Of a stretch of DNA of 15,399 nucleotides, positions 1-8,062 are shown in pieces. How positions within the stretch are numbered: position 1 is the stretch's first letter; every line of letters starts with the position of its first letter. The notes beneath the pieces are model-generated. The model had not been told where the DNA came from. It searched no databases and saw nothing but the letters and a program-made list of their open reading frames with translations. The stretch is from the NCBI GenBank assembly GCA_025774865.1, contig JALGZO010000024.1, forward strand, positions 1 to 15,399. Reading direction: 5' to 3'. The position numbers and the translations under genes are program-made. The DNA is from a bacterium. GTDB lineage: Bacteria > ARS69.

Positions 1-1978
1 CGAGAATCGTGGTGAAAACGACGTTCGCCAGTTTGTCCGAGTCCCGGTAGATCGCCAGCTCGAGCAGCTCCGAGCCCGCGCGATGAGGCCGTAGCTCGAC
101 GCGCAGGCCGCTCTTCAGTTCGTAGTACCGGCACCACTCTTCGAGCCACTCGGCCAACAGCCGTTTCGGGACCTCGGTCTGAACGAGGTGCTGGTGCTGG
201 GTCGAACCCCGTCCCATCGCCTTGGTCGTTGCCGTACGGCCCGACGACGCCGCCAGCGCCGCGTCGAGGCGGGGACCGCCGACCAATGTCTGCGGCGTGC
301 GGTAGGGTGACTCGAGCAGCCGGATCTTGCGTTGCAGCCGCGCCAGCCCGAGCATGCCGTCCTGCCTCAGCGCCGTCGCGAGCTCCTCGGCCGCCACGCC
401 GTCGATCTGATGGCCGCCGTAGGTGATGAAGTTGAACACGAAGCCCAGCTTGCCGAGCTCTTCGGGAAAGCGGCGCATCTCCTCGTCGGACATCCCGGTC
501 GTGTCCCAGTTGAATGAAGGGGACAGGTTGTAGGCCAGCATCTTGTCCGGGTAGCGGGCGTGGATCTCGTCGGCGAACCACCGGGCATCCTCGAGCTTGG
601 CTGTCTTGGTCTCCATCCACAGGAGATCGGCGAAGGGGGCGGCCGCCAGCGACTTGGCGATGGCCCAAGGGACGCCTCCGCGCACCTGGTAGTAACCCTC
701 CGGGGTCTTCGCCAGCTCCGCGGTCCAGATGATGTTGACGCCGAGTTCCTTGGCCCGCCGCTTGGCCCGGGAAAGCGACGCGTCCGCCGCGAACTCGCGC
801 CACTCGGCGGCGCTCACATCGAAGCTCTCCCCCTCGCTCGTACGGAACTCGAGCACCCCGGCCACTGCCTCGCCGTAGGTTTCGAGGCCCGCCTCGCCCT
901 CCCAAGCCTCCACGAGGCGCGTTTGCACCTCGTCGAGCACCGCGTCGATCGTGAGGTAAGCGCCCCGCTCGTAGTCGGCGACCTTCTGGCTCAGCGTTTC
1001 CGTCAAGCCGGTGCGGTCGAGCCAGGCGAACGCGTCAGCGTACTCCTCGTCGGAGATGCGATACAGCAGGTGCCCATTGACCGGCTCGCGGACCATCTCG
1101 TCCAGCCGCTTCATCAGGGCCAGCGTGCAGATCTTGTACGACGGCAAGTTGACGCTCGTTGCGCCGAGGATGAACGGCTGGTCGCGCTCGTCGCTCCGGC
1201 CGTCCAGCAGGGTCGCCGCTTCGGCGTCGGTGCGAGCAACGATGATGCCGGGCACGTCCATCACGTCCAGCTGGAAGCGGGCCGCATTCAGTCGCTTGAT
1301 CTGCTCGTCCTCGGCCACGAGCACCTTGCCCCCCTGATGTCCGCACTTCTTGGTGCCGGGGCGCTGGTCCTCGATGTGGTAGCCCGGCACCCCCGCCTCG
1401 ACGAAGCGGCGGATCAGGTTGCGCACGTGCGGGTCGCCGCCGTGGCCCGTATCGGCGTCGGCGATGATGAACGGGCGGAAGTCGACGACGGGCGTGGCCG
1501 CCTGCTGCTCCTGAGTCATGCGGTTGCGCTGGTACCGCTGGTTGCGGTCGGCGGCCAACAGCCCCCGCACCAGCGTGGCGGCCTCGTCGGGCACCTGGCT
1601 CAGCGGGTAGCCGGCGAGGTCGGGACCGGGGTCCTCGGAGTTTGAACCCTTGGCCGAGGTGGCCCAGCCCCCGAGGTAGATGCCCTCGATCCCGAGGCGC
1701 TTCATCGTCACCGCTTGACCCGGCGAGTAGGGGCCGAAGGTCGTGATGCACTTGCCTTGTTCGAACAGTTCGCGCAGCCGCGCGTAGAAGGCCGCGGCGG
1801 CCTCGCGGGCCACCCGGTAGTCCTGGGCGATCGTCCCCCGCTGCTCGACGACCTGCCGGGCCGAATACAGTCTCGTGATGCCGGCGAAGCGCGGACTGTC
1901 GAGCCACTCTTGCGTACGTCGGACCTCGTCGTCCAGGGGCTCCATCGCACTCTCGGTTTCATGGGTCGTCGTCGTCAT
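1..1978 (-). CDS. aceA: Isocitrate lyase, long ICL2-like form (3' end outside the window)
   Basis: This enzyme cleaves isocitrate to succinate and glyoxylate, the first step of the glyoxylate shunt, in the cytoplasm. The translation carries the family's signature blocks: DADTGHGG at residues 174-181, HIEDQ at 201-205, and the catalytic KKCGH at 210-214 with Cys212. About 659 codons are visible and the frame is still open at base 1. Typical bacterial enzymes such as E. coli AceA are about 430 residues, so this is the long type. The lyase core ends near residue 595 (GSTQHQHL). About 65 residues of an extra C-terminal domain follow (around [20 protein letters not shown]), resembling the regulatory C-terminal domain of Mycobacterium tuberculosis ICL2 as I remember it. 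The ATG at 1978-1976 overlaps the aceB stop in ATGA, with a GGAG ribosome site 7 bases upstream inside aceB, so translation is probably coupled. Family assignment is very secure. The ICL2 subtype is likely but rests on memory. Confidence 0.96.
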   Translation of the reverse strand, partial: MTTTTHETESAMEPLDDEVRRTQEWLDSPRFAGITRLYSARQVVEQRGTIAQDYRVAREAAAAFYARLRELFEQGKCITTFGPYSPGQAVTMKRLGIEGIYLGGWATSAKGSNSEDPGPDLAGYPLSQVPDEAATLVRGLLAADRNQRYQRNRMTQEQQAATPVVDFRPFIIADADTGHGGDPHVRNLIRRFVEAGVPGYHIEDQRPGTKKCGHQGGKVLVAEDEQIKRLNAARFQLDVMDVPGIIVARTDAEAATLLDGRSDERDQPFILGATSVNLPSYKICTLALMKRLDEMVREPVNGHLLYRISDEEYADAFAWLDRTGLTETLSQKVADYERGAYLTIDAVLDEVQTRLVEAWEGEAGLETYGEAVAGVLEFRTSEGESFDVSAAEWREFAADASLSRAKRRAKELGVNIIWTAELAKTPEGYYQVRGGVPWAIAKSLAAAPFADLLWMETKTAKLEDARWFADEIHARYPDKMLAYNLSPSFNWDTTGMSDEEMRRFPEELGKLGFVFNFITYGGHQIDGVAAEELATALRQDGMLGLARLQRKIRLLESPYRTPQTLVGGPRLDAALAASSGRTATTKAMGRGSTQHQHLVQTEVPKRLLAEWLEEWCRYYELKSGLRVELRPHRAGSELLELAIYRDSDKLANVVFTTIL

Positions 1979-3870
1979 TTCTGGTCTCCGAAGTCCGGGT
2001 TCTCTGTCGTGCGTGTACCGTCGGCGCGGAAGGCCTCCATGAAGCCATCGATGCGGCGACGAGCGACCCCCAGGTCGTGGTTGTTCAGGTTCACGTTCAG
2101 GAGATCGATGTACCAGGCGGGTTTGACCCGATCCAGTACGTAGGTCTCGACGATCTCCCGGACGATCGGCAGCGTGGTCTCCTTGGAGTCGTCGTGGACG
2201 TCGCGATTGCCCGCGCGCTTCAGCTTGTCGTACTCCTCGCGCAGCAGCCGCTCGAACAGCTTCGGAGTGAAGCGATCCCCCGCCGCGACGCCGGTCACGG
2301 GATCGGCCTCGGTGAGTTCGGCGTCCTTGTGCAGCCACTCCCACAGGATGCTGGCCCGGATCTCGCCGGTGGCCATGTCCTCCATGAGGTAGAGCACGTC
2401 GTCGTCCGCGAAAAAGTCCGCGGGCTTCAGCGCGGCCGCCTGGAAGCCGCGGCTGAAGGCGTTGCCGTACTGCAGCGCTACGCTCAACAAGTCGCGCGCC
2501 CCGCGCACGCTGCGCGGCGCGGGCTCGAGCATCACCAGACCGTTCGCGTCGGTCTCCGTGTAGGTCAGCGGCGGGAACTCCCGGCCGAGCTGGTTGTCAT
2601 CGCCGACCCGCTCCCATACCGGCCGCACGATGTGCACCATCTTCCAGTGGGCGACCCACTTGCCGCAGGCGCCCTCGCGCTGCTCCCGCTCGGCGCCGGC
2701 GACGGCCTTCTTCATGCTCGCCGCCACCCCGGCCTCGGAGCCGACGGGGATGTTCGGCTCCATGCCGCCCTGCCAAAGGGCGAAGTTGCCGTTGACGTCG
2801 GGAGTGTTGACCGCACGGCGCACGCGATCCTCGTACGCGCGCATGTAGCCGTAGGTCATCACGATCTCGTCGATGTTCGGGTTGACGAAGTCGGGATCCC
2901 AGCCCATGGCGTCGGCGACGCTGTTGATGTAGTCCCAGCGCCCGGTGTTGAAACCGACGAAGTGCGGCGACAGCGCCGCCCGGATCTCCATCAGCTGGAA
3001 GCAGGCCTCGATCCGCTCGACCAGCACGTAGACCTTGATCGTCCCCACGGTCAGGCCCAGGTGCTGCTCGAGCGCCGTGATCATATCGTTGAACAGCGCC
3101 GCCTCCTCGGCGGTCTCGATCTTCGGCAGGTAGAGCACGATCGACGAACCTTCCTCGCCCAGCCGTCGGTGGTTGTTCACCACGTAGGGCACCAAGTCGG
3201 CGATCGTCGCGGAGAAACCCGTCCCGTCCGCCTCGCGGAGGTGCCGATCGTCCAGGTGCAGCCCACGCACGCGGAAGATCTTCGTCGTGAAGTCGAGCTG
3301 CTTACGCCAGTCGTCGATGATCGGCCGGCCGAGGAATCCCCGGGCCCATTCGTTCATCTCCGCCGCGACCTGCCCGGCGGTGTCGAGGAAGACGCGGTCC
3401 TCGTGGATCGCCAGATTCAAGTTGCGCTGGTTCTCCAGCGACATGGCATCCACCTGACCCAGAGCATCCTCTCCGTCGAACATCCAGCCGTCGGCACCCG
3501 ACAGCAGGGCGTAGGCCACGTTGCGGACACTGCTCTCCAACGTGGACCGCGGCTTGGTGCCCGGTCCCGTGCCTTGGATCCACTGGCGCTGCAGGTCGGG
3601 GGGAATCGTGGAGCCTTCGAACTTACCGTCCCGTGCGTCCTGCACCCGGATCCCGGTCCGGGGTATCGTCGCGCCGGGATCGAGAAACCCGATTCGCCGC
3701 CGCTCCCGGTGCCGCCGCTGCCGCAGGCCGATGCGGGCCCGCATCAACTCGCGCCGGTCGCGGTTCAAAGGGGCCAGCGCCCTCAACGCCTCGAGCGTCT
3801 CGGCGGTGAAGACGTCCGCGTAGTCACTCTCCAGGTGATCCCGGATCTCGAGATGGACGGTCGTGCTCAT
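1975..3870 (-). CDS. aceB: Malate synthase, AceB-like, extended (631 aa)
   Basis: It condenses glyoxylate with acetyl-CoA to malate, the second glyoxylate-shunt step, in the cytoplasm. The diagnostic run from [10 protein letters not shown] (residues 282-291) to [10 protein letters not shown] (306-315) is the malate synthase signature, and it includes the metal-binding Glu285 and Asp313. LMED at 495-498 matches the block that I recall carries the catalytic Asp in malate synthase A. At 631 residues it is about 100 longer than E. coli AceB (533). Part of the extra length is an N-terminal region and part lies in the C-terminal half. The usual DGTWIAHP-like block is altered to ACGKWVAHW at 401-409. 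The ATG at 3870 has AAAGG 8 bases upstream. The gene is promoter-proximal to aceA and overlaps it by 4 bases. Family confidence is very high; the subtype is less certain. Confidence 0.96.
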   Translation of the reverse strand: MSTTVHLEIRDHLESDYADVFTAETLEALRALAPLNRDRRELMRARIGLRQRRHRERRRIGFLDPGATIPRTGIRVQDARDGKFEGSTIPPDLQRQWIQGTGPGTKPRSTLESSVRNVAYALLSGADGWMFDGEDALGQVDAMSLENQRNLNLAIHEDRVFLDTAGQVAAEMNEWARGFLGRPIIDDWRKQLDFTTKIFRVRGLHLDDRHLREADGTGFSATIADLVPYVVNNHRRLGEEGSSIVLYLPKIETAEEAALFNDMITALEQHLGLTVGTIKVYVLVERIEACFQLMEIRAALSPHFVGFNTGRWDYINSVADAMGWDPDFVNPNIDEIVMTYGYMRAYEDRVRRAVNTPDVNGNFALWQGGMEPNIPVGSEAGVAASMKKAVAGAEREQREGACGKWVAHWKMVHIVRPVWERVGDDNQLGREFPPLTYTETDANGLVMLEPAPRSVRGARDLLSVALQYGNAFSRGFQAAALKPADFFADDDVLYLMEDMATGEIRASILWEWLHKDAELTEADPVTGVAAGDRFTPKLFERLLREEYDKLKRAGNRDVHDDSKETTLPIVREIVETYVLDRVKPAWYIDLLNVNLNNHDLGVARRRIDGFMEAFRADGTRTTENPDFGDQK

Positions 3871-3891
3871 GGGCCGGCCCTTTCTTCCCGG

Positions 3892-3958
3892 ATTCTATGC
3901 TCTACGGCCCGCCTCGTCTGGCACGATCCGACCGAAGGCGCTCGGACCATCCCGGTCG
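3892..3958 (-). promoter_or_regulatory. Candidate aceBA promoter/operator region
   Basis: Reading toward aceB, a TAGAAT hexamer (3897-3892) lies 21 bases before the ATG and would suit a sigma-70 -10 box, but no good -35 box sits 16-18 bases upstream. An inverted repeat, CGACCG (3929-3934) and CGGTCG (3953-3958), lies just upstream and could be an operator for a shunt regulator. The dyad is short in GC-rich DNA, so both elements are tentative. Confidence 0.22.
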
Positions 3959-4027
3959 ATTCAGAGGAACTTCTTGCGCTCCGAAGGCAGCGAGGGGGCG
4001 AAGTACCGCGCCCCATGGAGAGGGGGC

Positions 4028-4055
4028 GGACCCCGCCTCCGAAGAGGCGGGGCCC
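4028..4055 (-). terminator. Stem-loop terminator with UUCG tetraloop
   Basis: On the minus strand a perfect 9-bp stem (CCCCGCCTC/GAGGCGGGG) closes a C(UUCG)G tetraloop. Three further pairs, one of them G-U, extend it to 12 bp. It begins 11 bases after the stop codon of the lipoprotein gene. The following bases are pyrimidine-rich (TCCGCCCCCTCTCC) rather than a clean T run. It should separate the lipoprotein gene from the aceBA operon downstream. Confidence 0.7.
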
Positions 4056-4065
4056 TGCGAGCGGG

Positions 4066-4845
4066 CTAGAGCTCTCGATCCGCCGGAATCGTCGGTCCGA
4101 TCTTGTGCTTGATGACGCTCTTGATCTGCTCCGCGAGACGCTTCGTGACCTCCGCATTTCGGAAGACGTTGCCCTCCTCGGTGATGGTGTACTCCGCGGG
4201 CAGGTAGTTCGATTTGATCGTCGCTTCGTAAACGAGCGCCGCATATGTCCCGAACTTCTTGCTGCTCTTGTTGTAGCCCGCCTTCTCTTCCACGTACGCT
4301 CGGGTCACGACCTCGACGTCGGCCGCGGGGCCCGCGCTCTCCGCCTCTGTGGGAGTCTTTCCGGAGAGCGCCATGAGCACTTGCGTGAGCTCGCTTCCTT
4401 GCGAGGCGACGGGTTCCACGATCCGGATGATCTTGTCGCCCGCGAACTCCTTTCGAAACTGCTCTTCGATGGCGCCTTCCGTGTGCTGAGCCTGACTCAG
4501 CTTCTCGTCTACGTTCATCTGGTGCAGGACCACGCGGATCGGGTCGCTGGCCGCACGCTTCGGCGCTTCCTTGATGCGCGCGATCCGCTCCTCCTCGAGG
4601 ACCTGCAACTGCACCTGATGATCCTGCGCTGCGAGCATCTGCTGTGCGCGCGGATCGGACTCATCGTGGACGGTCAATGTCCCGTCCGCCGCGACCTCGT
4701 AGACCAGGTTCTTGTTGCCCTCGTCGTCGACCTTGTAGACCTTTTCGTGACCATTCCTCGTCGACGTGCGGTAGCCGGCCGCACAACCGACGACGAACAC
4801 GAAGGCCACCAGCGCCATGACGACACGACGGGATCCGAAGAGCAT
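4066..4845 (-). CDS. Predicted lipoprotein of unknown function (259 aa)
   Basis: I do not recognise the family. The N-terminus is a lipoprotein signal: basic residues (GSRR), a hydrophobic run (VVMALVAFVFV), then a lipobox VVGC with Cys21 as the lipidated residue. Ala follows at +2, so the usual Asp-type inner-membrane retention signal is absent and outer-membrane sorting is expected. The mature part is highly charged. Residues about 60-115 are rich in Glu, Gln and Lys (AAQDHQVQLQVLEEERIARI) and may form a helix or coiled coil. Residues 115-259 look alpha/beta. Only one Cys is present. An ATG preceded by GGAGG 8 bases upstream fixes the start. It is flanked by a strong terminator and by a 210-base gap to the secreted-protein gene, so it is probably monocistronic. 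Nothing in the neighbourhood indicates a role. Confidence 0.75.
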   Translation of the reverse strand: MLFGSRRVVMALVAFVFVVGCAAGYRTSTRNGHEKVYKVDDEGNKNLVYEVAADGTLTVHDESDPRAQQMLAAQDHQVQLQVLEEERIARIKEAPKRAASDPIRVVLHQMNVDEKLSQAQHTEGAIEEQFRKEFAGDKIIRIVEPVASQGSELTQVLMALSGKTPTEAESAGPAADVEVVTRAYVEEKAGYNKSSKKFGTYAALVYEATIKSNYLPAEYTITEEGNVFRNAEVTKRLAEQIKSVIKHKIGPTIPADREL

Positions 4846-5055
4846 CTTGCCCCCCTCCGTTCGCGGTTTCGGCCGTCGGCGACCACCTCGGGGACGGGCG
4901 GTCCGCGGCTCTATCGCTTCATCGGGGTTGTATGGAAACGGCTTTAACGCGCCGGAGGAGGGGCCGAAACCGGCTCGCGAGCGCGACCGGCAGGGGGACG
5001 TACCAACTTCTGGGGCCGCTTGACGCCGAGGCAGCGACCGGCCTCTCTGGCGGGC
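4846..5055. other. Intergenic region upstream of the lipoprotein gene
   Basis: Besides the GGAGG ribosome site next to the lipoprotein start and the hairpin at 4970-4990, I see no convincing open frame or promoter. The short frames crossing it have random composition and no ribosome sites. Confidence 0.4.
4970..4990 (-). terminator. Candidate terminator after the secreted-protein gene
   Basis: CCGG and TCGC pair with GCGA and CCGG around a 4-base loop. This gives 8 bp with one bulged base at 4974. On the minus strand it is followed by TTTCGG. It lies 66-86 bases beyond the stop codon at 5056. The short T run and the distance make the call tentative. Confidence 0.35.
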
Positions 5056-5763
5056 TTACCGGTACAGTGCCTTGACCCGCCCCCAGGTATCCTCTTCGAC
5101 CGTGATGGTCGTAGCGCTGCAACTCCAGCTGGCGACGTAGTTCTCGTCGTACCCCGAAGGAGGGGCCGGATCGAAGCTCGCCGCGTCGTTCATCTCGATC
5201 TTGACCCCGGTGTCACAAGCGACGTTCCCTATTCCGGCACCGCCCATGAACTCGATCCCGTCCGAGGGGTCACCCGCGGCGGTATTGAAGCTCATGACGA
5301 GCTCGCTGGGCGAGCCCGATCCGGAACCGTTCATGCCGGTGACCGTCCCCCACAGAAGTAGAAGACCATCCGAGTACGTGCTCGTATCAGTGGGATCCGC
5401 GTTCGGCGTTTCATCCTCGTAGATCTGCACGCTGCCGGTACCGAACCCCACGGCGCGGAAACCGTTAACACCGAAGGGCGGTCTGAAAGAGCTCACGGGG
5501 ACCGTGACGACCGCGGTGTACTCCCGGGTAATGTCCCACGGGTACCACGGTGCGTTCTGAAACGGTATCGCGGACAGTTCGAGATACATCGTGTAGTCCT
5601 CGCCCACGGTGTAGAAACCGGGCGAGTCGGCCGAGGTCGACGAAGCTTGACCGTCGAACGCGGTGTCGAGGGTGTCGGCGAGTACCAATTGTGGGGTCGC
5701 GAAGAGGAAAATCGATCCGAGAACGAAACTTCCTGCGATCCAGCGTTTCGTAGCATTTCTCAT
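5056..5763 (-). CDS. Secreted protein of unknown function with WGRVKALYR C-terminus (235 aa)
   Basis: I recognise no enzyme family. Residues 1-29 form a classical Sec signal peptide: basic start (RNATKRW), hydrophobic core (IAGSFVLGSIFLFA), and a likely cleavage site after LVLA29. The mature part of about 206 residues is rich in Asp, Ser, Thr, Gly and aromatics, with beta-sheet-like alternation. It has two Cys, in NVACDTG and SWSCSATT, that could form a disulfide. The protein ends in TWGRVKALYR. I recall similar Trp-Gly-x-[IV]-Lys-x-x-[YF]-Arg ends on secreted proteins of uncultured diderm phyla, but I cannot verify that. The ATG at 5763 has GAGG 8 bases upstream. It sits alone, with 195 bases of intergenic DNA between its start and typA. 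An extracellular or periplasmic beta protein is the safest description. Confidence 0.75.
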   Translation of the reverse strand: MRNATKRWIAGSFVLGSIFLFATPQLVLADTLDTAFDGQASSTSADSPGFYTVGEDYTMYLELSAIPFQNAPWYPWDITREYTAVVTVPVSSFRPPFGVNGFRAVGFGTGSVQIYEDETPNADPTDTSTYSDGLLLLWGTVTGMNGSGSGSPSELVMSFNTAAGDPSDGIEFMGGAGIGNVACDTGVKIEMNDAASFDPAPPSGYDENYVASWSCSATTITVEEDTWGRVKALYR

Positions 5764-5958
5764 GCTGTTGACCTCATGTTCCGAGCCACGAGCGCATCAC
5801 GGACGACGCGGTCACAATAGCCGTTCGCTAGGTCCTAATTCAATGATTTTTGTCGAAAATCGCCGTCTTTGCCAAATGCTCGTATCCCTTGTGTGACAAG
5901 GGGTTGCGCGCGCCCGTTACGGGTAAACCCTTAGACAACCTGGCGCTTTGGCGGGCCC
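5764..5958. other. Intergenic region between typA and the secreted-protein gene
   Basis: This is the most AT-rich short stretch in the window, around 5836-5880. It contains GATTTT/AAAATC as an inverted repeat (5845-5850 and 5856-5861) and probably the promoter of the secreted-protein gene on the minus strand. I could not place convincing -35/-10 boxes. Nearer typA are small dyads: CCCG/CGGG at 5913-5923 and GGGT/ACCC at 5921-5930. Confidence 0.35.
5886..5902 (-). terminator. Candidate typA terminator
   Basis: CCCTTGT (5886-5892) and ACAAGGG (5896-5902) form a perfect 7-bp stem with a 3-base loop, 57 bases past the typA stop. No T run follows on the minus strand, so rho-independent action is uncertain. 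Confidence 0.35.
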
Positions 5959-7773
5959 TCAGGCCTTCTTCGCCGCCAGTGTCCGATCGCTCTCTTTGAG
6001 GTGGCGCTTTCGCAGCCGGATCGCCTTCGGCGTGATCTCGACGAGCTCGTCGTCGTCGAGGAACTCCAGCGCTTCCTCGAGGCTCGTGCGGATGGCGGGC
6101 GTGAGCAAGATGGCCTCGTCGCGGCCGGACGCGCGCATGTTCGTGAGCTTCTTGCCCTTGAGCGGATTCACCGCGATGTCGCTATCGCGGGCGTGGATGC
6201 CGACGATCTGTCCTTCGTAGACCTCCTCACCGGGCTCGGTGAACAGGCGGCCTCGCTCCTGAAGGTTGCCCAGAGCGTAGCCGAGCGCCTTGCCGGTCGC
6301 CATGGACACCAGAACGCCGTTCGTACGCCGCCCGATCCGCTCCGGGTTCGCGGGCGCGTAGTGGTCGAAAACATGGTGCATCAGGCCGGTTCCGTTCGTG
6401 AGCGTGCGGAACGTGGTCTGGAATCCGATCAACCCACGCGTGGGAATGAAGTACTCGAGGCGTACGCGGCCCTGTTCGTCCGGCTGCATGCTCTCGAGCT
6501 TCCCACCGCGCTCGCCGAGCGCTTCGAGCACGGCCCCCTGATGCCGCTCTTCGATGTCGACCGTGAGCGCCTCGAAGGGCTCACAGGTTCGGCCGTCGAT
6601 CTCCTTGCGGATCACTCGCGGGCGCGACACCGCCAGCTCGTAACCTTCCCGTCGCAGGTTCTCCAGGAGGATCGACAGATGCAGCTCTCCGCGACCCGAC
6701 ACCATGAAGCTGTCGGGGCTGTCGGTGTCCTCCACGCGAAGAGCGACGTTGTGGAGGATCTCCTCGTGGAGGCGTCCGCGGATCTGGCGGCTCGTGAGGT
6801 ACTTCCCGTCGCGCCCGGAGAACGGTGAGGTGTTCACCTCGAACGTCATGCGAATCGTCGGTTCGTCGACGGTCAGCGCGGGAAGCGCCTCGACGTGCTC
6901 CGGATCGCACAGCGTGTCCGAGATCCGGGGACGCTCGATCCCCGTGAACGCTACGATATCCCCTGCGCGGGCTTCGGCGATCTCGACGCGCTCCAGACCC
7001 GCGAACCCGTAGACCTGCTGCACGCGCTCCGTACGTGTCGCCCCTTCGCCGTCGATCACGACGACGGGGCCGTTCGACCGGAGTACGCCGCGCGCGATCC
7101 GACCGATGCCGATCGCTCCGACGTAGCGCGAGTAGTCGAGCGAGCTCACCTGGAGACGAAGGGGACCCTCGGGATCGGCCGGCGGATGCGGGCAGCTTTC
7201 GCGAATCGTTTCGAAGAGCGGCGTCATGTCGCGACCACGCTTCGACGGGTCGAGCGTCGCCCAGCCCTCGAGCGCCGACGTGTAAACAACCGGGAAGTCG
7301 AGTTGCTCATCCGTCGCCCCCAGTCGGTCGAAGAGCTCGAACGTCTGCTCGACGACCCAATCCGGGCGCGCCCCGTCTCGATCGATCTTGTTCACGACCA
7401 CGATCGGCCTCAGCCCGTGCGCGAAGGCCTTCTGCGTCACGAACCGTGTTTGCGGCATCGGACCGTCGACGGCGTCCACGAGCAGAAGCACGGAGTCCAC
7501 CATGGAGAGGATCCGTTCCACTTCCCCGCCGAAGTCGGCGTGCCCGGGCGTGTCGATGATGTTGATGAAGTGCTCGTGCCAGCGGATGGCCGTGTTCTTC
7601 GCGAGGATCGTGATGCCGCGCTCTCGCTCCAGGTCGTTCGAATCCATGATCCGGTCCGCTACGGGCGCGCGCTCGTCGAGCGCGCCGGACTGCTGCAGCA
7701 GCCGGTCCAGGAGCGTCGTCTTGCCGTGATCCACGTGGGCGACGATCGCGATGTTGCGGACATACTCGATCAA
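5959..7773 (-). CDS. typA: Ribosome-associated GTPase TypA/BipA (604 aa)
   Basis: This translation-factor-type GTPase binds the 70S ribosome in the cytoplasm. It is linked to 50S subunit assembly and to growth under stress such as cold. The G motifs are all present: AHVDHGKT (residues 12-19), RERGIT (50-55), DTPGH (74-78) and NKID (128-131). TypA-typical stretches follow, such as SGRGELHLSILLENLRREGYE and the GLIGFQT region. The length agrees with the usual size of just over 600 residues. The reading frame begins at a TTG (7773-7771), with GGAG 8 bases upstream. No ATG or GTG lies close enough to replace it without deleting the P-loop, so TTG is the real start. The gene is monocistronic and divergent from the GT4 gene. 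Confidence 0.97.
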   Translation of the reverse strand: MIEYVRNIAIVAHVDHGKTTLLDRLLQQSGALDERAPVADRIMDSNDLERERGITILAKNTAIRWHEHFINIIDTPGHADFGGEVERILSMVDSVLLLVDAVDGPMPQTRFVTQKAFAHGLRPIVVVNKIDRDGARPDWVVEQTFELFDRLGATDEQLDFPVVYTSALEGWATLDPSKRGRDMTPLFETIRESCPHPPADPEGPLRLQVSSLDYSRYVGAIGIGRIARGVLRSNGPVVVIDGEGATRTERVQQVYGFAGLERVEIAEARAGDIVAFTGIERPRISDTLCDPEHVEALPALTVDEPTIRMTFEVNTSPFSGRDGKYLTSRQIRGRLHEEILHNVALRVEDTDSPDSFMVSGRGELHLSILLENLRREGYELAVSRPRVIRKEIDGRTCEPFEALTVDIEERHQGAVLEALGERGGKLESMQPDEQGRVRLEYFIPTRGLIGFQTTFRTLTNGTGLMHHVFDHYAPANPERIGRRTNGVLVSMATGKALGYALGNLQERGRLFTEPGEEVYEGQIVGIHARDSDIAVNPLKGKKLTNMRASGRDEAILLTPAIRTSLEEALEFLDDDELVEITPKAIRLRKRHLKESDRTLAAKKA

Positions 7774-8062
7774 TGGGGTGTCTCCGGCCTGGCTGGAAGG
7801 GGGGGCCGGCCGTCGAAGCCGGCGGTCAGAGGAGCAGTTTACTTCACCGATGCGTCTTCGGCCAGCCCGACCGCCGATCTATCCGGTAGGTGCGCCACAC
7901 GCCGCTTCCATCACATACCCGGGATCGGTTAGGGTCCCGGCAACCTCGGTCCCTAGCGCTTCCTCGCGGAAGGCGAGTCGTACGAGTACCTTGAGGGAAC
8001 CCGCTGGAAAGCGATCCGCGCCCGCGATCGATGAGCCGAGACCCTGAGGAAAGGAATGCACG
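7774..8062. promoter_or_regulatory. Divergent intergenic region between typA and the GT4 fusion gene
   Basis: These 289 bases must hold promoters for both divergent genes. Visible structure: GCCGGC repeats at 7805-7810 and 7818-7823 that can pair in the typA leader; an imperfect dyad TAGGGTCC/GGTCCCTA (7930-7937, 7948-7955); and two mutually exclusive hairpins, CTTCC/GGAAG (7959-7963, 7968-7972) and CTCGC/GCGAG (7963-7967, 7973-7977). AGGAAAGGA at 8047-8055 is a strong ribosome site for the GT4 gene. I found no confident -35/-10 pair and no known riboswitch motif. Confidence 0.4.

Noticed and set aside
560-1645. 361-residue plus-strand frame opposite aceA
   Set aside because: The isocitrate lyase motifs on the other strand explain this DNA; the frame is a GC-rich shadow.
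2077-4947. 956-residue open frame on the plus strand opposite aceB and the lipoprotein gene
   Set aside because: It is antisense to two well-supported genes, its composition (His/Val/Arg/Leu/Asp) is typical of an antisense shadow in GC-rich DNA, and it shows no motifs or ribosome site.
6895-7932. 345-residue plus-strand frame opposite typA
   Set aside because: Antisense to the TypA G domain and of shadow composition.
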